Assembly (NCBI GenBank): GCA_963920635.1
Contig: OY987298.1
Coordinates: 56,213,949 to 56,277,948, forward strand
DNA length: 64,000 bases
Source: Pseudeuparius sepicola
Taxonomy: Eukaryota > Arthropoda > Insecta > Coleoptera > Anthribidae
Reading direction: 5' to 3'
Translations under genes and position numbers: made by a program
Shown here: one piece after another, positions 11,259 to 22,905 of the stretch
How the letters are laid out: the number at the start of each line of letters is the position of its first letter
Position numbering within the stretch: position 1 is the first letter of the stretch
Notes under the pieces: model-generated
What the model was told of the DNA's origin: nothing
Seen by the model: only the letters and a program-made list of their open reading frames with translations
The model's database searches: none

Positions 11259-11564
11259 CTAATAAATGCCGAGGTCACCTAAGCTTTTAATAAAGCTCAG
11301 TATTTTCCTTGGGGCCATGTTGACAATTTCGTTTGGATTTATATCAATCTTTTCGAAGTGTTTGAGTCTGCTTCGGATTAAGAGGGGACACTCGCAGAGT
11401 ATATGCTCGCTAGTCTCATCACGTTCGTTGCAGAATCTACATAGTCCATTATCTGTTTTGCCCATTTTTTTAAGATGATATCCTAATGGGCAATGTGCAG
11501 TAAGGAGACCTGTGATTAGTATTACTTCATTCTTGTTTAGAGTGAGAAGCTTTTTGGCGTTCAC
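11259..11564 (-). pseudogene. LINE C-terminal Cys-rich segment
   Basis: Reads ITGLLTAHCPLGYHLKKMG, then CRFCNERDETSEHILCECP, the zinc-binding C-terminus typical of these LINE polyproteins. The frame is intact for 101 codons and ends in a natural stop. Confidence 0.8.
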
Positions 11565-11599
11565 AGGCGAATAGGTCAGAAATCGTTTCGCTTGTCATT

Positions 11600-12120
11600 G
11601 GCCCGGAGTGTTTCTCCAGTAGAATTACTTTTGTTCTTATTCCCATATTTTGATCTCTCCCACTAGGTGGCTTTTATTTATGCCACAGAATGGTTCAGGA
11701 GCGTTGAATGGGGCCTTAGCCTCTTCTCGAGCGAGGCTATCAGCTATTTCATTACCATGAACACTTCGTGCCCTGGCACCCACATTAAAGTCAATCTAAT
11801 GCTTATGGCCAGTTGCTTAAGATGTGCTTTGCGTTCCCAGGCAACTTTAGACTCATAAGTATAGGACTTCAGAGCTTTAAGTGCTGCCTGACTGTCTGAT
11901 AAGAGGTATATTCTTGCCCCCTTGATGCGTCTGTTGATGCACTCATGGGCACATACATTTATGGCTTGGAGTTCTGCTGGAAAATGGAGGGAATCTTACC
12001 TAGGGACTGTGAGGTCCTGTGATTAGGGCCGTATATCCCAATTCCAACCCCATCGATCATTTTGGATCCGTCTGTTTACCAGATGCTTGTTCCAGAGAAT
12101 GTGTCTGGTATTGCAATTTG
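11600..12120 (-). pseudogene. LINE RNase H domain, frameshifted
   Basis: Readable across frames: W-TDGSKMIDGVGIGIYGP (first Asp), an ...AELQAI segment (Glu), and LLSDSQAALKALKS (Asp), giving the D-E-D series of RNase H. At least two frame changes and stops interrupt it. It lies in the expected place between the connection segment and the Cys-rich tail. Confidence 0.7.
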
Positions 12121-12260
12121 ACTTGTTTGGCGATCTCGGATGACCACTTCAAACTGTAATTCAAAGTCATATTTCGTCTGCATATATAGTCCTTTGGCAT
12201 TATCAAGGATTGAAGTTGGACAGTGTCCAGAATTTTTAGGTGTCCGATAAGGTCCCCTGG

Positions 12261-12503
12261 TTATAGTTTGTTGGCTTGGTAAAGTTGCGAGGCACTTTTG
12301 ATTGTCTCTTCCTGCACAAAGATGTGTAGCGGAGTGAGGTCAAGCGAACAAATAGTTAAAGCCCCTGTGATACCTAGACAAGCCAGCCGTTGCGTTTTCT
12401 GCAACTTGCCTTGCGCCACTTTTTCCTTGGTTTTTGGCCACCATATAGTGGAGGCATATGTGATGATTGGCCTTACCACCGTAAGGTAGGACCATAGGAT
12501 CAT
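12261..12503 (-). pseudogene. LINE RT connection segment
   Basis: Reads VVRPIITYASTIWWPKTKEK, then LQKTQRLACLGITGALTICS, then PLHIFVQEE. This is the conserved thumb/connection stretch that follows the RT domain in RNase H-bearing LINEs. A frame break separates it from the RT piece upstream. Confidence 0.8.
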
Positions 12504-12763
12504 TTTTGGTTTTAATCCCCATGACTTGCCAAATAACGTACGGCACGACCATAGAGCCGCTGTCGCTTTCGCAATAGTTTTTTTTGTAGATGTTGGTTCC
12601 AGGAAAGTTTTGCATCCAGTACGACTCCTAGATATTTCACTTCGCTGGATAATGTGAATTCCGTATTGTTTAGCGTGAGTGCTTTTAGGTTAAGCTTCCT
12701 TTTCTTTGTAAACGGAACCAGAAGCGTCTTACTTGGATTAACGTTAAGTCGCTCCTTTTGGCT

Positions 12764-13230
12764 TCAATTGCTGATAGTGTTAAGGGCATTTTGCATTAGG
12801 TTAGAAATTACGCCTTCATGCTTGCCTTTTACTGTAATGACCAGGTCATCCGCGTACCCCTGCACATCAAAGCCAGAGATTGTCAGTTCCTTTAGAAGGT
12901 CGTCGACCACCAGTGACCACAGCAGAGGCGATAGGACTCCCCCTTGGGGACAGCCTTTTATCGTGGTAGCAGTGACCGAATCATTCCCGATTTCAGTTGT
13001 GACAATTCTGCTTCGCAATGTGGATTGTATCCAGTTGATTATGGGAGGTTGTATACCTCTTCTTTCACAAGTGCTCTTTATGGATTCATGCGAGGTGTTA
13101 TCAAAAACTCCCTCTATGTCTATAAATGCACAGAGAGCAATTTCTTTTGCCATTAGTGTCTTTTCAATGTCCATTGTTAGACAATTTAAAGCACTGAATG
13201 TGGATTTGCCTGACTGGTAGGAAAACTAGT
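12764..13230 (-). pseudogene. LINE reverse transcriptase domain
   Basis: The longest uninterrupted piece begins MDIEKTLMAKEIALCAFIDI and contains DIEGVFDNTSHESI (first catalytic Asp), GCPQGGVLSPLLW, and GYADDLVITVKG (YADD catalytic motif at about 12842-12857). Just upstream in the same strand, SGKSTFSALNCL continues the domain. The GCPQGGVLSPLLW form is typical of the LOA/R1 branch rather than Jockey proper. RT copies element RNA into DNA at the target site. The family has several hundred more residues on each side; this copy is truncated upstream and frameshifted downstream. Confidence 0.9.
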
Positions 13231-14101
13231 TGACATGAAGTTGCTTCTCAGATAAGATTTCCCTTCTGATGTACTAGTTGTAATTAGTTTCTCCATTGTT
13301 TACAACAAATTACCGGAAAAAGAATTTCAAATTAAAATTTATTGTGATAACACACAGTCACATTTTATTTTGATGGTTGATACCCAGGAAATATAAAAAA
13401 TTCGAAAAAAATAAATAAATTTGGACAACCAGGAAAACAAAAACAATTTCAAATTGACTTAGTTATGTAATAATATCGAAAATAGGTAGATTCGTTATTT
13501 TTTTTTTCATAAGAGGACGATCTATATTCTATAGATTTTCGTTCTTAAGTTGCTATTAGAAGCAATAGTCCGCTAGGTCGATAGGGCCTTAAATTCTGCT
13601 TACTGATTGCATGTTTTGCCAATAAGTTTAATTTGTTTAGGTTATTACTAGGCTTTGGGGTATTGTCGATCAGATCGATCCACTTATTACGAGCTTGATT
13701 GATTTACTCGCCTGATTGCTGTTACCCGCAGCATTTTATTTTATATTGTCGGTTGATCAAAATAATAGCTGCAAAAAATTTGAAATATTTTTGCTTCTGT
13801 GAAGAAAAAACATAAGATACTACTGAAAATTAAAAACACCTGCAGTGACGGTCGATATTACCCTACTGATCGATATTAACCGACTTTTCAATGCAAATCT
13901 AAAAGATGAGTTCTCATACAGGATTTTGTAAAAATTTCCGGCATTTATAGCGATTAACTATATTAGAAATTTGATATTGTTCTTAGGTAGTCGATATTCC
14001 CCTATGCGCGTTCCCCTACATTCCTAGGCAAATAAATGAAAGGCACACGTTCTAAGATTACGATATATTCCGAACGCAACTAAGTATATTAACAACTTTA
14101 G

Positions 14102-15118
14102 CAAAATATAAGTAAACGTCTTACCAAAACTTACACGGCGAAAATTATAAATGCCTGCGTTGCTGGTTGCAGTCAAGCTTGCCAAGGAAAACTTCCTACG
14201 TTACCTGCCATGAAGAAAACCATAAGAAGAAAGAGGAATATCCCCCAAATAGCCCCTTCAAATCCTACAAGTCTTTTGGACTTGGAAATTTCTGAGGTAT
14301 ACAAATTGTACGAACGAGCAACAGGTCTAGAAGCATTTCTTATGGCGGACAGCGGCCCATCACCTGACCGTATCTTGATATTCGGTCGGGAACACCCCAT
14401 CGAAACATTTCAGGACTGCACAGATCTCTTCGTCGATGGAACTTTTAAAATTGCCTCACCCTTATTTGCTCAAGTATACGTCATAATGGGACGAAAATTG
14501 GGCGGTGTTCATCCGATGTTTTACTGCCTGTTACCAAACAAGTCGAGGTCTACGTACGATAAAACTTTCGAGATGGTGAAACATATAGCCCCGAATTTAA
14601 GACCGAGATCCATAGCGTGCGATTTTGGACAAGCGGCTTTTAGAAGTTTGATGGTGACATTTCCTGATGCCAGTATCAACGGATGCTTCTTTTATTTTGT
14701 ACAGAACATAAAGAAACAAATAGGAGCATTCGGGTTATTGGCGTGGTACAACAGCGACGCCGATTTTGCTATGTGGGCGAAAATGATTTCATCGCTGGCA
14801 TTTGTGCCCATTATCGACATGGAAGAAGCCATTCAACAATTAGGAGATGCCGTGCCAGGGGAGCTCGAGCCTGTACTGGATTGGTATATGGCAAGAAGAA
14901 ATCGAAGAGGACCTGGACGAAGACAACCACTGTTCCCACATGCTATGTGGAATCTGCACAACAAAGTGATGAATGACGAAGACAGAACCAAAAACCACGC
15001 CGAAGCAGCTCATTGCAGGCTACAAATTGAATTAGGCATGAACCATCCTACTTTATGGAAATTTATTGATTCTTTACATAACTGCTTTAGGGATTCAATG
15101 AAAGTGAGAAAGAGGTGA
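14102..15118 (+). CDS. MULE-type transposase, partial
   Basis: An uninterrupted frame of about 339 codons opens after a stop at 14099. Homology starts before the first ATG (14210), with NACVAGCSQACQGKLPTLPA, so the true start is upstream or in another exon. Numbering from that ATG, the MULE catalytic core is complete: D76 in FVDGTFK, D138 in ACDFGQAA, and E265 in NHAEAAH with the associated His. GCFFYFVQNIKK and SLAFVPIIDMEEA are further family motifs. MULE transposases cut and paste DNA through this DDE active site. The FLYWCH zinc finger usual at the N-terminus is absent, and the C-terminus stops soon after the core (VRKR). It is the best-preserved coding sequence in the window, yet probably a fragment. 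Confidence 0.75.
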   Translation, partial: QNISKRLTKTYTAKIINACVAGCSQACQGKLPTLPAMKKTIRRKRNIPQIAPSNPTSLLDLEISEVYKLYERATGLEAFLMADSGPSPDRILIFGREHPIETFQDCTDLFVDGTFKIASPLFAQVYVIMGRKLGGVHPMFYCLLPNKSRSTYDKTFEMVKHIAPNLRPRSIACDFGQAAFRSLMVTFPDASINGCFFYFVQNIKKQIGAFGLLAWYNSDADFAMWAKMISSLAFVPIIDMEEAIQQLGDAVPGELEPVLDWYMARRNRRGPGRRQPLFPHAMWNLHNKVMNDEDRTKNHAEAAHCRLQIELGMNHPTLWKFIDSLHNCFRDSMKVRKR

Positions 15119-15904
15119 ATTAGCAAGTTTTTTTAAGTGAAACTTGTGCTTTTGGAGTTTCTCTCACACTTACAACCAATGATTGGATTCGGATTTGCAC
15201 AAGTAATTCACTTGAAGCCTTCTCAACACGGAGTTTTTTTTAGTCGCACACGCGGCCACTTAACATCGAAGGTAAGCGTTTAATACCAATTTTCCACAGT
15301 GCACGCAATATTTTCTTTAAAATAATCCCAACCAAGTACAAAGTAAGGTCAAACAGATACCTATCGGGTGTGTCACAATCCGAAATTGCAAGTATCAAGT
15401 TTGTACTTTCGAAGCGTCAAGTCACCAGTGATGTTAAGTCACCGCACACACGCTTTGCTCCAACCACCATATCACATTCAGGGGCACCCGTCGGTCAGTC
15501 GTCACACATACCTGGTTTGGAAGCTCACGGAAAGTCACTAGGTCCCCCGCGAAGCACCACCTCGAGGTTCCGACTGTTGTAGAGGCAGAGAGCGTTCTTG
15601 CTTTTTTTTTACAAATTTTTTTTTTATATTTCACACATTTCATTTGGAGGCTACTAACGATTTTTATGGCGTTTAAACAGTTTTTTTGCGAACAACCCTA
15701 TTGTGTATAAACAAACGATGCGCATACACATACTATGAAAAGTAATGTACTTTCTACCACATCTTTCTAAGGGCTAAACATTTTAAACTTGAGATTCACT
15801 GCTGCTGCTTATTTTCGAGGCTTATAATGCAAGTTCCTCATCATATCGGATCTGTTGGCTACAGCGCACAATAAAAATAAATGGAGAGGGAAATAGGGAA
15901 TTAG
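15119..15904. other. No recognised gene
   Basis: Follows the MULE frame and may include its 3' flank, but I cannot find a terminal inverted repeat. Short frames only. Confidence 0.35.
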
Positions 15905-16045
15905 TTTTCGAATGCTTAGGAGTTTAGAATGTTGGGGATTATTTAAGCTCCTTAACGGAGCCAAGTTACTATCTCACGCATGGAGGCACTAAAGTGTTTA
16001 GAACAACTCGAGCAAGAGCTATTACATAAAACGGGGTTAATAATT
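15905..16045 (+). repeat. Dispersed repeat R4, copy 1
   Basis: Shares TTTAAGC(T)CTTAACGGAGCCA, CTCACGCAT, GAGGCACTAAAG and CAAGAGCTATTACATA with 20285-20420, in the same orientation and order. No coding or structural identity recognised. Confidence 0.6.
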
Positions 16046-17180
16046 TTCCTCTTGTAGTTAGGTATTTATTAAAGCTTGAAGGACCGAGGAATTCGCCAGT
16101 TAGCGTGAAAGCTGGAATTTCCGAAACTTAGCAACTATAAAATAGGAAGTAATGGCTAAACTTGTTGTAGAAAGTGGTGGAGATTAATATTTTTGTTTTC
16201 CTGAGTTTCTACCCAAGCTCGAAGAATTATAAAATAATAGAAAATAAACTCATGACCAACTAAAGATAAGTAAAGGAGGACTTAAACGATAAGAGACGTA
16301 AGAAGCGGAAGAAACCTCGCAGTAGTTTCAACGTAAATCCAGATCCAAAATTGGTAGCTACGACATTGAGTATATTTTCAATTAGTTTAAATTTGTGTTA
16401 TAAGCTGTGCAATTCACGCGAGATTATTTATTAGACAAGCTGAACAATAACGATTAGAATTATCGAGAAGCTGATGTGAAGACCCTGCCTGAAGCAAAAT
16501 TAAAAACCAAACGTAGTTCTGTTGGGACCATCTTTAAGCGGACTGACACATCTGATGTATTTCTAAAGTTGAAATGGCTATGTAGTAATATGAAACAAAC
16601 AAGCAAACAAACAAAGCATTATTTATTTCCAACAGGTAGAGACACCCAATTACAGGAAACAATAATACAGAAACATATAAATAATGACAATAAAGAAAAA
16701 TCTAACTCTAACTTTATCTTAGTAATTCCGTCTCGATGCATTGAACTATTGTATGTATGGAGTTAACATTTATGTCGCACGTATGCCACATATTATCATA
16801 AATATTACAACTCTTTCGCCTGGCGTAAACAAGAGCACATGCGTTGAGATATATTCGCCAGAGCCCCACTGAGGCACGACCTTTATTTAATTTTAGTTTC
16901 ACAATTGTTTACATAAAAAAATATTTCGAAAAAATTATTGGCTTAATTAAAATGGTTCAAAACATCCATAAAATTGTTTGTGGCAGTATCTAAACAGCTG
17001 TAAACAACAAAATATAAATACGCGTAAATATACTTTTGCGATCGAGTACGTCCCTGTTGCCAGGCGCGTTGATATTTTATGGCCTATTGACCAATCGCCT
17101 TGTTTCGCAGAACGTCATCGAACACGTGCTTTTATTTACGCCAGATGTAAGAATTGCTCGATTTTAGTATAGTGCAGATA
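16046..17180. repeat. Mostly unannotated; a short inverted pair
   Basis: About 16796-16850 (ATTACAACTCTTTCGCCTGG, CGTAAACAAGAGCACATG) is mirrored at about 17112-17165 (CACGTGCTTTTATTTACG, CCAGATGTAAGAATTG). A frame at 16476-16766 (96 codons, Lys/Asn-rich) has no recognisable family and is probably chance. Confidence 0.35.
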
Positions 17181-17184
17181 TGAT

Positions 17185-20085
17185 AAAACATTGAACTTTG
17201 TCTAGCACTTAACCGCGGAGCCAAAAAAAATATTTCTAGACCAAATAAAAGTACAGTCAATATTACAATTTAACAGATTAAATAAGAATTTAACAAAAAA
17301 TATCTTCCTTCTATTATCTAATGAAATCTCAACACATTTATGCAAAAGCACATCACGACTGGATCCCCTGGGATGGTAAACACCTTCATTTCTAAATATA
17401 ACATATTAAGTATCTCCTCTGCCTCTGTACAGATTCAATATTAATGGCATGGAAGTTGTATATAGGGTTCCAAATAATGGCACCAAAATCCAATTGGAGC
17501 GACCAAACGTGTAATAGAGTAGTTTGATCGTATTTAAATCTTCGAAAATGTTACTGTTCCGTATAATAAAAACCAAGAATTTTGGAAGCACTAACCACAA
17601 GCTTCCCAACATGATAAATAAAAGTAAAATAAATGACCAGATCACTGATGCAGTTTACTCTGTTCAGAGGAGTAAGTACCGTTTATGGTGTAATCAAAAA
17701 CTATATATAGATATATATATTCTAGATATATCTAGAAATATTTTAACATCATCAGCATTATGCTAATCTATCACAGGTCAGCTGTCCCAGAAAATCATCG
17801 ATAAATATTAAGAACAAAAGTGGCCCAAGATTTAAACATTGTGGCATACCGGATGATGGAACAAACATTACAGATTTGAACCCTTCGTATTCAACAAACT
17901 GTTGACGCTTAATTAAATACGACTCCAATAGACAATAATTCCCTAAAAAATGTTAGTACTCACTCTAAACAATTTCATAAATCATTCAAAATTATATCAA
18001 TTTCGCATAACCTTGTCCAAATTCAAGCATATTTGTAAAATCAACATAGATTTTGATTTTTTTTAGGGAATCACAAATTTCATGTTTGTCGCCACGATAT
18101 TAAACAAAACTTTAAAATGTCGCAAAAATTCTTATGAACAAGGTAAAACATTAGTAATGATAATGTGTATATTAAAAAACTTTCATTTAAAGTGCCAAAT
18201 TTTTATTTTAAAGAAACTGGAAATTAATCTACGAATTTTTTTCTCTTAGGAGGCTATGTTTTGGTATTTAGGCGTAGCTTTTAATTCTAAACAAATTTGA
18301 TTAATAACCTTTTGCTGAATTTTTTGCAATAAGGTTATATACTTTACTCTTGTGCAATTTTTACATTTTTTGACCTACCCCGTATACTGTTTAACTTGCA
18401 ACCATTCTAAGTGCACCTAATATGATTACTGAACATGCATCAACTGTCGGCAATGTCTGTATTTTGGTTGTGCAATTAATAAAAAGTCCCATATGTCGCA
18501 CACTTAAATGACCACACTGTATACCACGTCATTCTGGCCCCGTCTATCTAAGGATTCACATATTTGTTCAGAGAAAGAGCACAAGTTAGTCATGCAAGAT
18601 CTCTTAACTATAAAACCGTGTTGCTCAGTAGATATAAGATTCTGATGTTGTAAAAAATTACTTCATGTATAACAACTTCAAATAGTTTAGAAAAATTGCA
18701 GAGGATCGAGACTGGAAAAAAATTTACGATCGGCCTTCTTTAATACTGGGCAAACTCGAACAATCTTCCATTTTTCGGGAAACGTGCCAGTTCCTAAGGC
18801 AAGATTGAATATGAACGCTAGCGGCTCAGTAAGCACGGGTATACAATCCTTAACCGAAAAGCTCGGAATCACATAATGCCAGCAGTTAATTTGTTCTTAA
18901 GTTTTCTGCTTGCTTCAATCACATCTTGAGCGCTACTCCTTCCTCAATGTCTAATGTAACTGACACATTTACGGCTCGATCATCTACTGGAAACCTAACG
19001 GACGGTTTGTAAACTTTATTAAAATAAGAACCAAATTCTTCCACGATATCTTGAGCATTGGTGTAAAAAAAATTTACCATCAGTCATAGAGCACGGGATT
19101 CTCGAATTACCTCTCTTTTCTTTAACAAATGACCTAGACTGAGCTGAATCAGCATTAATGTGTTGCTCAGAAGTCCGTATATGGGTTTTATATGTTATAC
19201 TACGGCTTAATTGACCGTCTCAAATATTCAACTCTCTGCCTATATAGTAGTGGATTTTATATGATTTGTACATTCTGAGAGCCTTTTCCTTAAGATAGAT
19301 GTTTGAGATAATTTCTTTGGCAAACCAGTAGAGAAAGCGATGGCGCCTTTTTGTTTTTGTAGGCACACATGCGCTAAGGATATTATTCAACATCTCATAG
19401 AATGAATCACAATACAAGTTAACATTCTCATGAACAGATACACGTGACCAATCTGCATTGGCAATAACTCGTATAATAAAACATAGTTAGCTTTACGAGG
19501 ATGATATAGATCTTCTGGGACTATGGAAATTGAATTCTTACCTACTTTACAATCAATATTTAAAAAAAATCCAAGAAACGATTATTACAGTTTAGAACAC
19601 CATTTAATTGCAACAGATTACACATTTCAGCGATTTGTTTAATTAAATTACATTTAGAATCGGAGAAGTTCCTATTAAAAATTCAGGCACATTAAAATCT
19701 CCCAAAACAATAATCTACTGCTATTAAGTACAAAATCAAGGGACATAAAAAGATCAATGAAGCTTTCAAGGTCATACAATAAGACACGGGAGGTGGAATA
19801 TAAACTACAACTATATAACAAACAATTGAGTTTATAATCAATTTGCAGCCAACAACATCAATAAGAGGAACTTCACTTCTCAAAACCGAAAAATCAAGTG
19901 ACTGCATGGTCCATATACTCACGCTTAACACCCAAAACAACTCCGCCCTGTACCCACGTTTCTGAGGCAGCAATGATGTCATAGTCTTCTGAAGCAACAG
20001 GATTAAGGAAATTGTGTGTCTTGGAGTTTAGGCCTCTGACATTCTGGTAACAGCAAACAATTGATCATGACTCGCAATTGGATGT
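17185..20085 (-). mobile_element. Decayed Jockey/CR1-type LINE, nearly full ORF2
   Basis: Minus-strand domains in order: endonuclease start (YQNVRGL..SKTHNF, ASEDYDIIAASETW, about 20080-19950), endonuclease GDFNVPE (about 19670-19700), EN-RT linker (19417-19220), RT entry (EPLAFIFNLALGTGTFPEKW and VRVCPVLKK, 18872-18700), SILCNFSKLFEVVIHE (about 18690), VPSSGMPQCLNLGPLLFLIF (about 17830), and a C-terminal part (FEDLNTIKLLYY...) down to about 17185. Many stops and frameshifts. About 450 bp of non-matching sequence lies between about 18520 and 18060, probably an insertion. The element supplied its own EN and RT when active. Confidence 0.8.
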
Positions 20086-20284
20086 CCCACCTAGTTTAAA
20101 GCGACCACAATAGGTAGTCCCTTAACGTACCTAATACCTAAATTAGGCTCTCCGTTTTTTAGGCGCTCAACAAGTTGCTTCTTCGCATCCCGATAATACT
20201 AATATCTGCTACCATGCGCTCGAAGGACTTAAATTTAAGCTACGAAAGTAAATGATATTTATAACGAAGCAAAAATACATTACG

Positions 20285-20425
20285 AATTATTGCTTTTCGA
20301 ATACGGGAGCTCGGGGCTTTGGAAGTAGGTTTAAGCTTCTTAACGGAGCCACGAATCTCACGCATAAAGAGGCACTAAAGCTTTCAGAAACATATACGCA
20401 AGAGCTATTACATAGAATAGGAAAT
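20285..20425 (+). repeat. Dispersed repeat R4, copy 2
   Basis: Partner of 15905-16045; starts TTTTCGAATACGGGAGCTC and ends AAGAGCTATTACATAG. Confidence 0.6.
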
Positions 20426-20627
20426 AGGATAGGTGATATAGGTACCTAACATACCTAGGTATGAGGTACCAGAGAATCGAAAGGTGCCTTCAGAAACTCT
20501 TTTGCTATCCAAGATGTCGGTAACACACAGTTCAAGTTTTTTAATAGCTGAATAAAATATGAACAACAACAACTATAAATAGATATACGAAATCAACTAA
20601 AACCTATTTTATCGTAAAACAAGTGGT

Positions 20628-20745
20628 GGAAATTCCTGGTATTACTTTCCGTTGAGCAACACTGCGGCACAGAAGTGGCCATGCGGGGAAGTAGGAGACG
20701 TCGAGCGCATGACTGTGCCCAATTGAATGTAAACATAGCGATGGT
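20628..20745 (+). repeat. Dispersed repeat family R1, copy 2
   Basis: Matches the 3' half of copy 1 (6296-6445): GGAAATTCCTGGTATT, AACACTGCGGCACAGAA, TGGCCATG, TGTGCCCA. Confidence 0.5.
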
Positions 20746-20892
20746 TAACAATTGGTTATGGGAAACATGCGCATGCTGAATAAGGATACGAATTTTAAGG
20801 AAGGGGCAACGGAGGCGTATTTAGTAACCTTCCCTGTTTTACCCTGATCTAAATAAAAAATATTAGTCATTCAAGAAAAATATATTTCTATC

Positions 20893-21875
20893 TACAGTGT
20901 GTTTCACTTCAAGTCGAGACAATTCATTATTGTTTTACGGGTTGACCGATTTTCTAATTGTTTTTTAAATATATAGTGCTCCGAAAGATCACCTCTTTGA
21001 CACTAATTTTTCTCAGATTCGTCTTTTCCATGACCTACTACGATCAAAATTATACCCCCAAAAACTGCAAAAGTACATTAGGCATTTTTTTTAGGAAAAA
21101 AATGAATAGCACAGTCGTATTGACCATACCCGAAAACCCCACATATCAAGTTTCACAAAATAGCTTCAAACATAACAAAAATGCGGTTTTTCGGAGTACT
21201 CCGTACAAACACCGAGAGACATTTTAAAATTATTTCTTTGCAGTTTGATTAGGGCTCACATAAGCAATCAATTCCCACGATTTCATGGCCTTGCCTTATA
21301 CAGGGCGTTCGCAATAAAAATACAAAAATCTACCATACAAAATATAAAAAAAACGACAATACAAAAAAAACAAATTTTCTCTTGGTGTTTTTTTTTACAT
21401 TTTTTCCTACAATTTTAACTTATGCCTATTAAAAAACATAAACAATATTAAATTTTATAACGTATTTTCAATAAAGAGCACCCTGGTACGTGGATACAAA
21501 TCAATTTTTAAATTTGTTCAAATAAAAAAGGGTGCTTTTTATTGAAAATACTTTCTAAAATTTAATATTGTTTAGGTTTTAAAAAAACACCAAGAAAAAA
21601 ATCGATTTTTTCGATTTTTGTAATTTTATTGCGAACGCCCTGTATAAGGCAGGGCCATGAATCGTGGGAAATCCTAAAGAAATGCCTAATGTACTTTTTC
21701 AGTTTTTCGGGGTATAATTTTGATCTTAGTAGGTCACGGAAAAGACGAATCTGAAAAAAATTAGTGTAAAAATGTAGATCTTTCGGAGCAGTATATTTTT
21801 AAAAATAAGTTTTTGAAAATCGGTCAACCCGTAAAAAAAAATGAATTGTCTCGACTTGAAGTGAAACACACTGTA
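20893..21875. mobile_element. Palindromic TA-type element
   Basis: The ends are TACAGTGTGTTTCACTTCAA (20893) and its complement ending ...GAAACACACTGTA (21875). The arms continue inward with AAGTCGAGACAATTCAT and TGACCTACTACGATCAAAAT / ATTTTGATCTTAGTAGGTCA. No transposase. The two arms meet at 21298/21645, where a second palindromic element is found. Confidence 0.8.
21301..21642. mobile_element. Small palindromic element at the centre of the previous palindrome
   Basis: The ends are CAGGGCGTTCGCAATAAAA and its complement TTTTATTGCGAACGCCCTG, with TATA on both sides. Removing it with one TA copy would leave GGCC..GCCTTAAGGC..GGCC, the natural dyad centre of the host palindrome, so it lies at the host's exact centre of symmetry. 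Confidence 0.7.
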
Positions 21876-22690
21876 AGTATCTCAGATAAGGTGGATAAAA
21901 CGTAAAAAAAATATTACAGAAATGTATCTAAATATTCAAACACTTACGATTTAAAATCACATAGCATATAGGTTTTCTTAAATTTAGTTTACTTTGTTGT
22001 GTATTTCTATTTTAAAGCCATATATTCGGTATTTCTATTCAGTGCCTGAAAAGAATCACAGATCTGGAAATTCTTTCCGTGTACTTACTGTTTCCGCGCT
22101 CTAGCCGGAAAAACCTATTTTACATTGGTACTAATAGAGATGAAAACTAGGTGTTTTCAAAGAAGTACAATAAAAAGGCATATTCTATGCTCGTCAAATA
22201 TATGTACCTATAGGAATACAATAATAGAAAACAGATGAGTACTCGGTCTACCTATGTGTAAATATAGTAGGTATTTTAGGTACCAAGTCGATAAATTGCA
22301 TTGCATTGCGATTGCTTAAAAAACATATTGATCGGCCATATTTCTGAAAAATCTTAAATGTACAAAATCTTCTTTTTTAATAATAGTCTGTCTATAGATT
22401 TGTCTTGGCCACTGAAAATAATTTACTTGTTACGACCTATGCTATACCAACCTGCCCAATTTGAAAACACAGTTTTACAGGATTTTATTTAGCTTCACCT
22501 GTTAACATGTTTGTTAGTACCTAATTGACATGGGCATCAAATGAAAAAGTTTTACGAGTAGAAAACGACAAGGTAAGTGACGTCGCACTAAATCTAATAG
22601 ACGAATACATTTTTACCACCCTCGTGACATGGCAATCAAATACTAAAAAGCACAAAATAAAATAAAAAAATAAAACGATACTGACACAGT
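21876..22690. other. No recognised gene
   Basis: AT-rich, with scattered TAGGTA/TACCTA words. Nothing recognised until the mariner-like fragment. Confidence 0.35.
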
Positions 22691-22699
22691 TAAAAAAAA

Positions 22700-22905
22700 T
22701 TTTGTGACCAAATTTATAGATGCAATTGATTTGGAGGATATGTGGTTCCATATAGCAAGACGGTGCCACATGTCACACTGCTCACGAAACTATGGATGTT
22801 TTGCTAGAAAAGTTTGACGAAAGGATAATTTCAAGGAATGCAACTGTTCACTGGCCTCCAAGAAGCTGCGATTTAAATCCTTTAGATTAGGTAATTCCTA
22901 AGGGG
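22700..22905 (+). pseudogene. Mariner-like transposase C-terminal fragment
   Basis: After a frame change near 22755 the plus strand reads QDGATCHTAHETMDVLLEKF, then ERIISRNATVHWPPRSCDLN, then PLD and a stop. The DGATCH block holds the second catalytic Asp of Tc1/mariner-type DDE transposases, and WPPRSCDLNPLD precedes the third catalytic position. Upstream, LEDMWFH is readable in a different phase. Catalytic N-terminal motifs are absent and stops follow immediately, so this is a dead remnant. Its WPPRSCDLNPLD form is typical of the transposases common in insect genomes with a DUF4817-like HTH (family knowledge). Confidence 0.75.

Larger units (their letters stand above)
11259..13310 (-). mobile_element. 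5'-truncated LOA/R1-like non-LTR retrotransposon
   Basis: Minus-strand order: RT fingers/palm (about 13310-12764), connection segment (12503-12261), RNase H (about 12120-11600), and a Cys-rich C-terminus (11564-11259). This is the domain order of Jockey-superfamily LINEs that carry an RNase H. No endonuclease or ORF1 is seen upstream of about 13310, so it is 5'-truncated, as is usual for LINEs. Frames are broken in several places. Confidence 0.85.
10793..14024. mobile_element. Possible pogo-like element hosting a LINE
   Basis: The left end (GAGAACGTGGGGGAATATC, about 10796) and the right end (complement of GGGAACGCGCATAGGGGAAT, about 14016) match apart from a 4-base gap. Each side repeats GGGTAATATCGACC just inside (10822-10836 and 13848-13863). 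This architecture parallels the better preserved pogo element at 32268. Between the ends lies a LINE of the LOA/R1 type. No transposase piece was recognised and no target duplication was read, so the pairing is tentative. Confidence 0.45.

Noticed and set aside
12654..13220. 188-codon plus-strand frame, the second longest in the window
   Set aside because: Antisense shadow of the LINE reverse transcriptase, which has clear motifs on the minus strand.
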